64,000 nucleotides of DNA from Tenericutes bacterium HGW-Tenericutes-1 (GCA_002839155.1 PGXM01000006.1:1-64000), one strand, 5' to 3'. Positions 36,503 through 45,300 are shown, numbered from the stretch's first letter. Numbers and translations are program-made. The notes: generated from the sequence alone by a model not told the origin.

Positions 36503-37432
36503 TTACTCTCCATTCCCATTTCGATCTAATAGAAATGCTTTGTTTAAAATGATTGTTAATAAGACGATTGTGACAGCTGAAATTAAACCAATCGCTGATG
36601 CTTCGCCAAATTCGAACTTATTGAATGCGCGGTTATAGAGTAAATACTGAAGTACTGATGTCGTGCCATTCGGATTTCCACTGGTCAATAACATTACTTG
36701 AATAAAAACATTAAATGATCCAATAATCATATTGACCATTACAAAATAAATGGTCGGTTTTACCGCAGCAATCGTTATGAATCTAAATTTATCCCAAAGG
36801 CCTGCACCATCAATCGATGCTGATTCATAAAGTTCAATGGGGATACTTTGAAGTGCAGCCAAAAAGATTAGCATCGCCCATCCCATATTTTTCCATACAC
36901 CCATCAACCAAATTGCGCCATTACCAGTCCACTCTCGATATAACCAAGGTACATATTCATCAAGAATGTGAAAAACATCAACAAGTAAATAATTCATTAA
37001 GCCGGTATTTGAATTTCCAAACATATATTTGAAAACCAAACTCACAATCACCCAAGAGGTAATTACTGGTAAATAGAAACCTACTTTGAAAATGCTTTGT
37101 CCCTTTTTAAGATTATTGACCAAATAGGAGAATATTAATCCCCCAAATATGATGAGTGGAACGGTTACTAAAGCATACAAAAAGTTATTGCGATACGCAT
37201 ACCAAAAATCTTTTGTTTCAAATAAAACGTTTTTAAAATTTAAAAGACCGACGTTTGTAATTTCTCCTGTAACTATCCGGTAATCTGAAAATGAAATTTT
37301 GATGGTAAATAGCATTGGGTAGATGATGAATACCGCAACCAGAATCAATCCAGGCATTATGAAAGGTAAGGCGCTTAGCCACCCCTTCATCCCTTTTTTG
37401 ATTCTTTTTTTCATCGTTAAAGTCATCTTCAT
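36503..37432 (-). CDS. carbohydrate ABC permease, MalF type
   Basis: The partner of the MalG-type subunit, about 309 residues with six TM helices (LPFIMPGLILVAVFIIYPMLFTIKISF opens TM1). The EAA loop is IELYESASIDGAGLWDKFRFITIAAVKPTIYF. The ATG at 37432 has GGAGGT six bases upstream; a TTG four codons earlier overlaps that site. It is separated from the binding-protein gene by a 9-bp hairpin (37465-37494), which may lower its expression relative to the binding protein. Confidence 0.88.
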   Translation of the reverse strand: MKMTLTMKKRIKKGMKGWLSALPFIMPGLILVAVFIIYPMLFTIKISFSDYRIVTGEITNVGLLNFKNVLFETKDFWYAYRNNFLYALVTVPLIIFGGLIFSYLVNNLKKGQSIFKVGFYLPVITSWVIVSLVFKYMFGNSNTGLMNYLLVDVFHILDEYVPWLYREWTGNGAIWLMGVWKNMGWAMLIFLAALQSIPIELYESASIDGAGLWDKFRFITIAAVKPTIYFVMVNMIIGSFNVFIQVMLLTSGNPNGTTSVLQYLLYNRAFNKFEFGEASAIGLISAVTIVLLTIILNKAFLLDRNGNGE

Positions 37433-37464
37433 GAATACCTCCAAATGTATTTATTCAAGAACAA

Positions 37465-37494
37465 AGTCCCGCTTGAGATACCCATAGCGGGACT
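37465..37494 (-). other. intercistronic hairpin between binding protein and permease genes
   Basis: A perfect 9-bp stem, AGTCCCGCT / AGCGGGACT, with a 12-base loop, followed on the minus strand by TTGTTCTTG. It is an attenuator or mRNA-stabilising element giving more binding protein than permease. Confidence 0.65.
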
Positions 37495-37512
37495 GAGCTC
37501 TATTTGAGTAAT

Positions 37513-38718
37513 TTAGTCTAGTTCAGCATCCATTGCGGTTGCAGCTGCCGTTAATGTAGCAGTAACATCAGCACCGTTTAAGAATATTTCAGTCATCGCA
37601 TTACTCCAAATTGTTTTAATTTCATCATTATTTGGACTAGGAATTCGAGCCTGAGCACTTTCAAGTTGTTTCATGTATACAGACCATTTTGGATTAGCTA
37701 ATACAGCATCACTTGTAACCAATGATTTTAAAATTGGTAATTGTCCGACGGTTAACATCGCAAGTTGAACAGCTTCAGATGTCATGAATTTTGCAAACTC
37801 ATAAGCAGCTTCAGGATGTTCAGAGGTACTAAATACAGATATATTTTCGCCACCAACAACCGAAGCGCTTCTCCCATTATAAGTTGGAATCGTAGCTGCA
37901 ACGATATCTTCAGAGAATCCATACCAAGGACCTTCAAAGAACATCACGTAAGTATCTTGAATTCCAGCCCATGCATCAGCGGTTCCATCGATATCACGAA
38001 TGGTAAAAATATCTAGAGCGTTTAATTCTTTTAATTTGTTGATTGAAGCAATACTAGCTGCACTATTAAGGTATCCAGTCGCTTGTGTAAATTCATCGTT
38101 TGTTAAACTTCCACCAAATAACCAGAAATATGGATAGAGATCCCAGTCACCGACGCCAGAAACATTAATAGAAAACGTTCCTCTACCTGTGGCTGCCGTA
38201 ATAAATTCTTCCATTGTCGCTGGAATTTCAGTTAATCCAAGTTCGCTTTCGAGTAAATTCATGTTGACGACAGCGGCTTTACAGTTTGTATCAAGTGGTA
38301 ATCCGTAGTAAGAACCTTTATAAAGGCTGGTTGACAACGGGCCATCTAAATATAAAGCAGACACTGTGTCAAAGTCATCAAAAGTATTCAAAGCAACTAA
38401 GCCACCTTGTTCGGCATATGAAGCCGTGTTACTAATGTCAATACGTGCAACGTCAGGTCCGTTGCCAGTTCCAAATGACATTACAACCATTTCATGGTAT
38501 TGGCTACCATCTTGTCTAACTGCATTAATGGTAATGTTGGGATGAGCTGCTGCCCAAAGTGGTAATACAGTATCTGTTAAAACTGCTTCTTCAGAATCAC
38601 CATAAGTATGCCAAAATGTAAGAGTAATATCTTCTGGTACGGTTGTAGTATCTGTACAAGCAACCATGGTGAATAAACCTAAAATCATGAATAGTAATAA
38701 AGTTAATGATTTTTTCAT
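37513..38718 (-). CDS. extracellular solute-binding lipoprotein, probably for isomalto-oligosaccharides
   Basis: A CUT1-type binding lipoprotein of 401 residues, first gene of the dextran operon. The signal peptide starts MKKSLTLLLFMILGLF with lipobox TMVAC. The mature part opens LTFWHTYGDSEEAVL, the MalE-like start, and contains FFEGPWYGFSED and a GGENISVF stretch typical of the family. The ATG at 38718 is chosen for the GGAGGAATTAGA site; an upstream in-frame ATG would destroy the signal peptide. Substrate is inferred from the GH66 and GH13_31 genes downstream. Confidence 0.88.
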   Translation of the reverse strand: MKKSLTLLLFMILGLFTMVACTDTTTVPEDITLTFWHTYGDSEEAVLTDTVLPLWAAAHPNITINAVRQDGSQYHEMVVMSFGTGNGPDVARIDISNTASYAEQGGLVALNTFDDFDTVSALYLDGPLSTSLYKGSYYGLPLDTNCKAAVVNMNLLESELGLTEIPATMEEFITAATGRGTFSINVSGVGDWDLYPYFWLFGGSLTNDEFTQATGYLNSAASIASINKLKELNALDIFTIRDIDGTADAWAGIQDTYVMFFEGPWYGFSEDIVAATIPTYNGRSASVVGGENISVFSTSEHPEAAYEFAKFMTSEAVQLAMLTVGQLPILKSLVTSDAVLANPKWSVYMKQLESAQARIPSPNNDEIKTIWSNAMTEIFLNGADVTATLTAAATAMDAELD

Positions 38719-38741
38719 TCTAATTCCTCCTATAGATTTTA

Positions 38742-38755
38742 TGTAAACGCATACA
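38742..38755. promoter_or_regulatory. cre-like / LacI-family operator before the dextran operon
   Basis: TGTAAACGCATACA agrees with the catabolite-response consensus TGWAANCGNTNWCA at all but one position. It lies in the leader just downstream of the -10 box, where CcpA or another LacI-type protein would block transcription. Confidence 0.6.
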
Positions 38756-38773
38756 AAATACGCTACAGGAGAA

Positions 38774-38779
38774 ATTATA
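38774..38779 (-). promoter_or_regulatory. -10 box of the dextran operon promoter
   Basis: The minus strand reads TATAAT (38779-38774), 56 bases before the ATG. At 17 bases upstream there is only TTTTTT, a poor -35. This fits a promoter that needs the AraC-type activator encoded in the operon. Confidence 0.5.
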
Positions 38780-39170
38780 AGGCCATTACTCCCCAAAAAA
38801 AATAAATAAAATCGATATTTTTTGCATTTTAGCGACTTTTATGATTTTGTAAATTTTATGTCAATGTTCAATAACGCTTCTTTTAACTTAAATTGTTCGA
38901 TTTATAGCCAAATATTTGCATATTCATTAAATGATACATAGATGCATTTTAAAAATAACTGCTAGTCCTACTCTTTTAAATTTTATCATACGATATTTCA
39001 TTTAACAATCATATCATTATAAATAAATATATTATTTACAGTTGATAAAAAAAGTTGAAAGGTATCACTATTGCCTTGAATCATCCTAAGGCCTGATATA
39101 AAATTAACGAGATAGTCTATTAAAACATTTTTTCAAATGATTTTTGAATTTTATATGATGAGACTCAATA

Positions 39171-39210
39171 AAATAAGTAGACCATTTTTTTAACTTGTGT
39201 CTACTTATTT
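39171..39210 (-). terminator. terminator of the maltodextrin operon
   Basis: A perfect 12-bp stem, AAATAAGTAGAC / GTCTACTTATTT, with a 16-base T-rich loop and AT-rich flanks, 38 bases after the MalG-type gene. It may work in both directions. Confidence 0.75.
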
Positions 39211-39247
39211 GATTTATTATAAAATTTTTCACATTTTATAAATATAC

Positions 39248-40102
39248 TTATCCTTTTATCGCTCCACTTGTCATTCCACTTATAAAATACTTCTGTAGTA
39301 ACAAATAAAACGCAATTACTGGAATCATCGCTAACGTCGTCATTGCAAATACATATCCCCAGTCAGTTCTACTATGGGCTTGAAAGAACATCGTAATTGC
39401 GACAGGTAAGGTTCTTAACTCATCGAGTTTAAGAATTTGCTGCGACCATCCTAATTCTTCAAAGGGATATAAGAAATTTGAAATACTAATGGCTGCGACG
39501 GCTGGAGAAGCGATTGGTATAATTATATACCGGTATACAGAAAAGATACTTCCGCCATCAATAAAGATGGATTCATCCATTTCTTTTGGAACGTTATCTT
39601 CTATATATCCTTTTAATAAAAACGTACTAAAAGGGGTTACCCAAGCGGCGTAGAATAAAATAACACCCCAGATATTATTAATCAGTTTCATTCTAGCTGC
39701 TAACTCAAACTGTGGAATTATCATTGCTAGTCCTGGTAATAACATCACGGAGATAATAAAGCCAAATACAATCTTCTTTCCTGGTATATCAAGTCTAGCA
39801 AATGAATACGCTAAAGTCGTTGATACAACGATTGCGATTAACACTGTCATTATTGCGACAAACAACGTATTTCCTAAATACCTAAAGAATGTAACGTTTT
39901 CTAAGATATATTGATAATTATTTAAACTTAATTCTGATAACGAAGGAAATAAAACTGGTGGATAGATAAATGTTTTATCGTTGTCTTTTAGTGAAGATAA
40001 AACCATGTATAACATCGGGACAATCATTATTAATAATCCTAGTGTTAAGATGATATATCTTGGAATCATCATCTTATCTGTCATTTTATGATTTTTTTTC
40101 AT
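39248..40102 (-). CDS. maltodextrin ABC permease, MalG type
   Basis: A 284-residue CUT1 permease with six TM helices. The EAA loop is KEMDESIFIDGGSIFSVYRYIIIPIASPAVAAI, and the protein ends FISGMTSGAIKG, the typical MalG C-terminus. GGAGGG precedes the ATG. It is the last gene of the operon and overlaps nothing; the MalF gene ends one base upstream. Transport is probably of maltodextrin or cyclodextrin, judged from the GH13_20 enzyme in the same operon. The ATPase is missing here as well. Confidence 0.89.
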   Translation of the reverse strand: MKKNHKMTDKMMIPRYIILTLGLLIMIVPMLYMVLSSLKDNDKTFIYPPVLFPSLSELSLNNYQYILENVTFFRYLGNTLFVAIMTVLIAIVVSTTLAYSFARLDIPGKKIVFGFIISVMLLPGLAMIIPQFELAARMKLINNIWGVILFYAAWVTPFSTFLLKGYIEDNVPKEMDESIFIDGGSIFSVYRYIIIPIASPAVAAISISNFLYPFEELGWSQQILKLDELRTLPVAITMFFQAHSRTDWGYVFAMTTLAMIPVIAFYLLLQKYFISGMTSGAIKG

Positions 40103-40103
40103 T

Positions 40104-41015
40104 TTAATCCCTCCGTTTCCATTTAGATAACGAAAATAACGTAATCGTAATTAAAATGATAATGATTGCGACAATCACACTGAAAGCGGCTGAATACCCC
40201 ATTTTAAAGGCATTAAACGTTTTGAAATACATCCAGGTTAAGACGACTTCCGTTTGATGTGCGGGATTTCCACCTGTGAGTACCGTAATCGGTGTATACG
40301 TATTAAAGGCTCCAATTGAAAGCATGATAATAACAAATAACATGGTTCCTCTAATATTTGGCAAAGTAATCATAAAGAATTTTTGAATGCGGTTAGCACC
40401 ATCAATATCAGCGGCTTCATATTGATCTTTCGGAACGGCTTGTAATGCGGCTAAGAAAACAACCATGTTCCAACCAACGCCCTTCCATACCCCAAGCATC
40501 ATCGCCGCAAAAAGGGCACTCCACCTTGAACTTAACCAGCCAATCGGTTCACTCGATAAATGTAAGATATCAACCAAGAAGTAATTGAGTAATCCAAAAT
40601 TAGAGAAAATATATCGAAATAATAATGCAACCACAACCCATGAAGATATCACTGGGAAATAATACCCTAGTCTAAATCCAACACTACCTTTAACAATTCC
40701 ATTGATTAATACAGCCACTAATAATCCAATGACAATCTGTAACGGAACCGTTACAAACGCATAGGCAAAGGTATTTACAATCGATAATCTAGCAATTGGA
40801 TCTGATAATACATCAATATAATTTTTAAACCCTACAAAGGGCGATACTTGATTAAAACCAATCTTCCAATCAAAGAAGCTCATTACGAGCATCTTTGCCA
40901 TCGGATAAAAGGTAAAAATAAAGACAAAGAGAAAACCTGGCAAGAATATCACTAAAGCTCGCCAGTCTAATCTTCTCTTTGTCTTTTTGATGATTTTATC
41001 CGCTATTGTAATCAT
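40104..41015 (-). CDS. maltodextrin ABC permease, MalF type
   Basis: A 303-residue CUT1 permease. TM1 is in RALVIFLPGFLFVFIFTFYPMAKMLVMSFFDW. The EAA loop is KDQYEAADIDGANRIQKFFMITLPNIRGTMLFV. GGAGGAACT precedes the ATG. A 13-bp hairpin (41038-41079) lies in the gap after the binding-protein gene, as in the dextran operon. It resembles the MalF homologue at 36503, so the two importers are related, but each carries its own binding protein. Confidence 0.89.
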   Translation of the reverse strand: MITIADKIIKKTKRRLDWRALVIFLPGFLFVFIFTFYPMAKMLVMSFFDWKIGFNQVSPFVGFKNYIDVLSDPIARLSIVNTFAYAFVTVPLQIVIGLLVAVLINGIVKGSVGFRLGYYFPVISSWVVVALLFRYIFSNFGLLNYFLVDILHLSSEPIGWLSSRWSALFAAMMLGVWKGVGWNMVVFLAALQAVPKDQYEAADIDGANRIQKFFMITLPNIRGTMLFVIIMLSIGAFNTYTPITVLTGGNPAHQTEVVLTWMYFKTFNAFKMGYSAAFSVIVAIIIILITITLFSLSKWKRRD

Positions 41016-41037
41016 GTAGTTCCTCCAGCAAATGAAA

Positions 41038-41079
41038 ATGCGGTATTCAATTCATTATATATCAATTTGAATACCGCAT
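41038..41079 (-). other. intercistronic hairpin between binding protein and permease genes
   Basis: A perfect 13-bp stem, ATGCGGTATTCAA / TTGAATACCGCAT, with a 16-base loop, followed by TTTTCATTTG on the minus strand. It is a partial terminator or stabiliser favouring binding-protein mRNA. Confidence 0.7.
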
Positions 41080-41093
41080 CTCAATTTTTTTAC

Positions 41094-42332
41094 TTAGTCA
41101 GCTAAAATTGCATTGATTTCAGTTGCACATTCATCCATTGCAACTTGTACGTCTTTTTGTCCGGTAATGGCTAAAGCAACTTTTGTAGCGATGACATTTT
41201 CAATTTCGCTCCATGAAGCGATAACTGGTCTTGCTTTTGCGGTTGCTAAAGCAGTTGCGAATACTGGTAATAATGGCATAGCAGCGATAGCTTCAGCATC
41301 TGCTAATGCTTCAATATTAACTGGCATTTGTCCAACTTTTGCCATTTCAACTTGTGCATGTTTATCAGTCATGAACTTCACAAATTCCCAAGCTGCTTCT
41401 TGTTTAGCAACAGCTGAAGTTTTAAATAACATGAAGTTTTCTCCTCCTAATACCGATACTGAACCTGCACTACCTGCTGGTAATGGAATGGCTTCATAAT
41501 TGACGTTTGCGGCGTTATTTGAAGCGGCTCTCCATGGACCATCTAATTGCATAGCATAAAGTCCTGAAGCCCATCCGTCTGTATCGCCAACTGCACCTGG
41601 ATCCATTGATGGTCCAGCAAGTGCGCCAGCTGCGTATAAATTCTTGAGTGTTGTGATAACGTCTACGACAATTGAACTGTTAATGTAACCAGTAGCGGTT
41701 GAATAATCAGGTGCTAAAACATCGCCACCATTACTCCAAATATAAGGACCTACGTTCCAAATACCAGTCCATGGTTCAACATAACCGATTTTACCACCAG
41801 TCGTTAATGTTTGTGAAGCAGTCCAAACTTGATCTAACGTGGTTGGTACGCTCACGCCTGCGTTTTGTAATAATGTTTTGTTATAGAATAAAATCTTCGT
41901 GTTCGTATTTGAAGCAATTCCATAATAATCCGTTCCCATTTTATTCGAACTGTTTGGCGCGGTTAATACTTTCGCTGCTGCTGTTTCATAATCATCAAAG
42001 TCAGAGACTTTTAATAAAACGTTTAATGATTGGAACTGTGGCACGAAAGCAATGTCGCCTCTTAAGATGTCTGGAAGTACACCGGTATTAGCGCCTAAAG
42101 CGACGCTGTCTTTGAGTGCTTGCCATTCCATGTAAACAGGATGAATTGTAACATTTTCATTTTCTGCTTCAAATTCATCGATGAGGGTTTCTAATACTGC
42201 GACTTGACCGTCACTGGCTGAATAGTTATGCCAGAACTCTAACGTGATTGCTTCACCTGTTTTATCAGTACAACCGATTAAAACGAGTGATGTGAATAAA
42301 AACAAAGATACGACTAAAAGCTTTTTAAACAT
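41094..42332 (-). CDS. extracellular solute-binding lipoprotein, probably maltodextrin
   Basis: A CUT1 binding lipoprotein of 412 residues. The signal peptide MFKKLLVVSLFLFTSLVLIGC gives Cys21. The mature protein begins with ITLEFWHNYSASDGQ. MQLDGPWRA and GGENFMLFKTSA are family blocks. It follows the cyclomaltodextrinase gene by 51 bases and precedes its two permease genes. It belongs to the same family as the protein at 37513 but is clearly diverged, suggesting a different linkage preference (alpha-1,4 against alpha-1,6), which is inferred from the enzymes of each operon. Confidence 0.88.
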   Translation of the reverse strand: MFKKLLVVSLFLFTSLVLIGCTDKTGEAITLEFWHNYSASDGQVAVLETLIDEFEAENENVTIHPVYMEWQALKDSVALGANTGVLPDILRGDIAFVPQFQSLNVLLKVSDFDDYETAAAKVLTAPNSSNKMGTDYYGIASNTNTKILFYNKTLLQNAGVSVPTTLDQVWTASQTLTTGGKIGYVEPWTGIWNVGPYIWSNGGDVLAPDYSTATGYINSSIVVDVITTLKNLYAAGALAGPSMDPGAVGDTDGWASGLYAMQLDGPWRAASNNAANVNYEAIPLPAGSAGSVSVLGGENFMLFKTSAVAKQEAAWEFVKFMTDKHAQVEMAKVGQMPVNIEALADAEAIAAMPLLPVFATALATAKARPVIASWSEIENVIATKVALAITGQKDVQVAMDECATEINAILAD

Positions 42333-42383
42333 TTTTTCTCCTTATATATTTTTATTTGAATAGATCAAGTGATCTATGTATAT

Positions 42384-44111
42384 CTAAAGAATATTTGTAG
42401 TTATCAAACTATTGTTATAAGTCATTTTGATTAACTTATAACCAAAAGCGGCAACTTTCGTATTGATTTCAACCTTATCATTGGAGACTTTACAATCTTT
42501 AAAGTAATCTGCAGGATGAAACACTATGTAAGCGTCTTTTTCATATCGATTAATTAAGATTAAATAAGCTTCATTATCATATATTCTTAAGAAAGAATAG
42601 ATATTAAAATCAAGAAAGACTGATTTATACTCGCCTATTGATAAAGCGAGAGTTGATTTTCTTAATTCAATCAATGATTTCGTAAACAGGTGAATATCAT
42701 TGTTAATCAAATCCCAATTCATGGTTTTACGACATAAGGGATCATTCTCGCCATCAATTCCTACTTCATCGCCATAATAAATAACCGGTAATCCTGGCAG
42801 AGTCATTTGCATCAAAATAGCTAATTTTAATAATGATTGATTGTTATGTAGTGCCGTGATGACTCTTTCTGTATCATGACTAGAAACATGATTATATAAG
42901 ACGTTATGTGTAATCATCGGATACTCAAAAAATAGTTTTTCAATGCGATTATTTAAACGTTTGACGGTGAGAGCATCATGTGTTAAGAAATTGATTATCA
43001 ATTCTCTTAATTTATAATTCATCACTGAATCCATCTGATCGCCTCTGAGTAAGTCTTTACCATCTTTCCATGTTTCAGCGACTAAGATTAAATTTTCATT
43101 TAAAGGTTTTAGTTCTCTTCTAAACTCGCACCAAAACGTATAATCGACTTCATCGGCAACATCGAGTCTCCAACCATCAATATGAGCTTCTTCTATCCAA
43201 TATTTACCAACATTGATGATATACTCTCTTAATGATTTTGATGCATAATTAAGTTTAGGCATCCATTTATAATCGCCAACACATTCATAATTGACTTTTT
43301 CAGTATCGACAAATTCTCCACGGATATAGAACCAGTCATAATAAATTGACTTAATGCCTTTATTTATGACATCTTGGAAGATTGATGAATAATAACCAAT
43401 ATGATTAAATACCCCATCTAACACGATTTTCATTCCGTGTGAATGAATTTCATTCACAAGGGATTTAAATTCATCTATTGTACCATAAGCTTCATCTATT
43501 TCAAAGTAGTCAACGGTATCGTACTTATGATTAGAATGAGATTTGAAAATAGGCAGTAAAAACAAAACGTCAATCTTCAAATCAAGTAAATAAGGCAGTT
43601 TTTGTCTTAATCCTTCTAAATCGCCGCCAAAGAAATTTTCTCTAGTAGGGATAGTGTCCCAAGGTACGATTGATGATGGATCATTTAACGGATTGCCATT
43701 ATAAAAACGATCTAAGAATAAATGATACCCAATTTTTCCTTGAAAAGACTTTACTTCGGTAAATAAATCCAGTGAATTAACATACATATATTCAAAGAAC
43801 TTTTGGGGTTGATCAGTCTCAATTCCCCAGGGAGTATAATACAAAGTTTCTTTTAAATTGGATAATTTGAAGTAATAACGAATGTAATGAATTGGTTCGG
43901 TTGCTTCAATGATTCCTGTGAAGTAAGGACTATTACCATCAATCGAACGGTTAATCATCAGACTAGAATTCATCTGATATTCATGAAATCTTTTCCAATA
44001 AATAATAGAGACTTCATAATTGTCTTTTGAATTTAAATAAAGTTTTAAATATAACGTATTTCGATTAACGGGATAGATATATTCTCTTGTTTCATAATGT
44101 TGAGCAATCAT
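42384..44111 (-). CDS. GH13_20 cyclomaltodextrinase / neopullulanase
   Basis: A cytoplasmic alpha-glucan hydrolase of 575 residues. The N-terminal CBM34-like domain (~1-115) gives the dimer-forming layout of cyclomaltodextrinases and maltogenic amylases. Catalytic residues: Asp317 in GWRLDVADEV, Glu346 in LVAETWKDG and Asp413 in HVSSHDTERV. GDEVGIDGENDPLCRKTMNW is also typical. The ATG at 44111 is the first possible start after an in-frame stop, but no Shine-Dalgarno site lies directly before it; AAAGGAG is about 40 bases upstream, which is odd. No signal peptide. Confidence 0.88.
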   Translation of the reverse strand: MIAQHYETREYIYPVNRNTLYLKLYLNSKDNYEVSIIYWKRFHEYQMNSSLMINRSIDGNSPYFTGIIEATEPIHYIRYYFKLSNLKETLYYTPWGIETDQPQKFFEYMYVNSLDLFTEVKSFQGKIGYHLFLDRFYNGNPLNDPSSIVPWDTIPTRENFFGGDLEGLRQKLPYLLDLKIDVLFLLPIFKSHSNHKYDTVDYFEIDEAYGTIDEFKSLVNEIHSHGMKIVLDGVFNHIGYYSSIFQDVINKGIKSIYYDWFYIRGEFVDTEKVNYECVGDYKWMPKLNYASKSLREYIINVGKYWIEEAHIDGWRLDVADEVDYTFWCEFRRELKPLNENLILVAETWKDGKDLLRGDQMDSVMNYKLRELIINFLTHDALTVKRLNNRIEKLFFEYPMITHNVLYNHVSSHDTERVITALHNNQSLLKLAILMQMTLPGLPVIYYGDEVGIDGENDPLCRKTMNWDLINNDIHLFTKSLIELRKSTLALSIGEYKSVFLDFNIYSFLRIYDNEAYLILINRYEKDAYIVFHPADYFKDCKVSNDKVEINTKVAAFGYKLIKMTYNNSLITTNIL

Positions 44112-44171
44112 AGAGTTTTAGTCATTTTGCTTAATTTAACAAAATGTCTCCTTTCGCAAATCATTGACACT

Positions 44172-45182
44172 TTATTTCGTTGTTTCTCGTTTGTTTAATG
44201 AAGCCGAAATTAACACACCTTGATTAATCGATTGATGATTCTCGATTTGATCAAACAATAATTTCGCGCATTGTGTACCCATTTCAAACATATCGACGTT
44301 TACGGTAGAAATGGATGGATAGGATAATTCAGCGATTTTGGTTTCATCATATGAAATCAAACCAAAATCTGATGGAATTGATAATCCGTTTTCTTGAATC
44401 GCTTTAATTGCTCCAAAACTTAGTTCTCCATCAGCACAAAGAATCGCATCAGGTCGATTACCGAGATTTAACAATGTTTTTGTATGGTTATATCCATTAT
44501 CTTTCGTATTATTACATTCAATGATATAGGAAGGATTGATTTTTATTTTTTCGGATTCTAATACATTCAAATAGCCTTCATATCGTCTTTGATTGAAAAG
44601 TTTTGTATTATCATAACCAAGATATGCGATATTTTTATATCCGTTTTCAAGAAGCGAATAGACTGCAACTTCTGCCCCACGTTTATTATCTATATCAACC
44701 CATGTAATGGAATCTTTTAAATGAATTGGTTCTCCAATTGATACAAATGGGATTTTATCTTTTCTTAAGCTCTCGACAGTTTTACTATCAAGCATCGATG
44801 AAGGTAAAATAACCCCTTCGGTTCTTTTACTACGAATTAACCAGTCTAAAACCGATTGTTTCTTCATCATCGTTTTTAAGTTTGCGACGATGAAACTATA
44901 TTCTTTGTTATAAACGTATTTTTCTATACCATGCATGATTTCATAGAAAAAAGGGTTTTGAAATGATTTTTCATCGTCAACGTCAACGATTAGGGTAATT
45001 GTATAGGATTTATTCGTTGTTAAACTTTTGGCATTTTGATTTGGAGTGTAATTCAGTTGTTTCATGATTTCAGTAATTCTCGCCTTTGTTTCAGCGGGAA
45101 TTGAAGAACTGTTATTGATGGTTCTTGAAACGGTCGAAGTTGAAACTCCTGCTGCTTTCGCAACATCTTTAATATTGGCCAT
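44172..45182 (-). CDS. LacI-family regulator of the maltodextrin operon
   Basis: A 336-residue repressor. The N-terminal helix-turn-helix reads MANIKDVAKAAGVSTSTVSRTINN, followed by the hinge LNYTPNQNAKSL and a periplasmic-binding-protein-like sensor domain ending near residue 335. The ATG at 45182 has GGAGGATAT upstream; an earlier in-frame start at 45212 would lie inside an operator. Two CG-centred palindromes (45209-45220, 45295-45310) flank its promoter, so it very likely represses itself and the downstream enzyme and importer genes. MalR-like proteins bind such sites and respond to maltose or maltodextrin. Confidence 0.92.
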   Translation of the reverse strand: MANIKDVAKAAGVSTSTVSRTINNSSSIPAETKARITEIMKQLNYTPNQNAKSLTTNKSYTITLIVDVDDEKSFQNPFFYEIMHGIEKYVYNKEYSFIVANLKTMMKKQSVLDWLIRSKRTEGVILPSSMLDSKTVESLRKDKIPFVSIGEPIHLKDSITWVDIDNKRGAEVAVYSLLENGYKNIAYLGYDNTKLFNQRRYEGYLNVLESEKIKINPSYIIECNNTKDNGYNHTKTLLNLGNRPDAILCADGELSFGAIKAIQENGLSIPSDFGLISYDETKIAELSYPSISTVNVDMFEMGTQCAKLLFDQIENHQSINQGVLISASLNKRETTK

Positions 45183-45208
45183 ATATCCTCCAAAATAGTA
45201 GATATAAA

Positions 45209-45220
45209 GCAACCGGTTGC
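45209..45220. promoter_or_regulatory. LacI-type operator O2 (leader)
   Basis: GCAACCGGTTGC, a perfect 12-bp CG-centred palindrome 27 bases before the regulator ATG, in the 5' leader. It has the same core as O1. Confidence 0.82.
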
Positions 45221-45271
45221 ATTCTTAATAGGAAGAAAACGAAGAGTAAAAACGTTTGTATATGCTATTTT

Positions 45272-45300
45272 ATCATATAATTGAGTTTAATCTTACGCAA
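45272..45300 (-). promoter_or_regulatory. promoter of the maltodextrin operon
   Basis: The minus strand reads TTGCGT (45300-45295), 17 bases, TATGAT (45277-45272). The -35 box is formed by the right half of operator O1, so repressor and RNA polymerase would compete directly. Confidence 0.62.

Larger units (their letters stand above)
38719..39247. other. intergenic control region between the two glucan operons
   Basis: No gene seen in 529 bases. It contains the cre-like site (38742-38755), a -10 box (38779-38774) and, at the far end, the terminator of the maltodextrin operon (39171-39210). The 380 bases between them are extremely AT-rich and hold no open frame with a ribosome site that I could find. 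Confidence 0.6.

Noticed and set aside
41113-41499. Open plus-strand frame of 128 codons opposite the maltodextrin binding protein
   Set aside because: It is a shadow of the Ala-rich antisense gene: no ribosome site, no recognisable domain, and the minus-strand gene is certain.
44112-44160. Tiny open frame after the AAAGGAG site upstream of the cyclomaltodextrinase
   Set aside because: It would encode only three residues before a stop; no evidence that it is a leader peptide.
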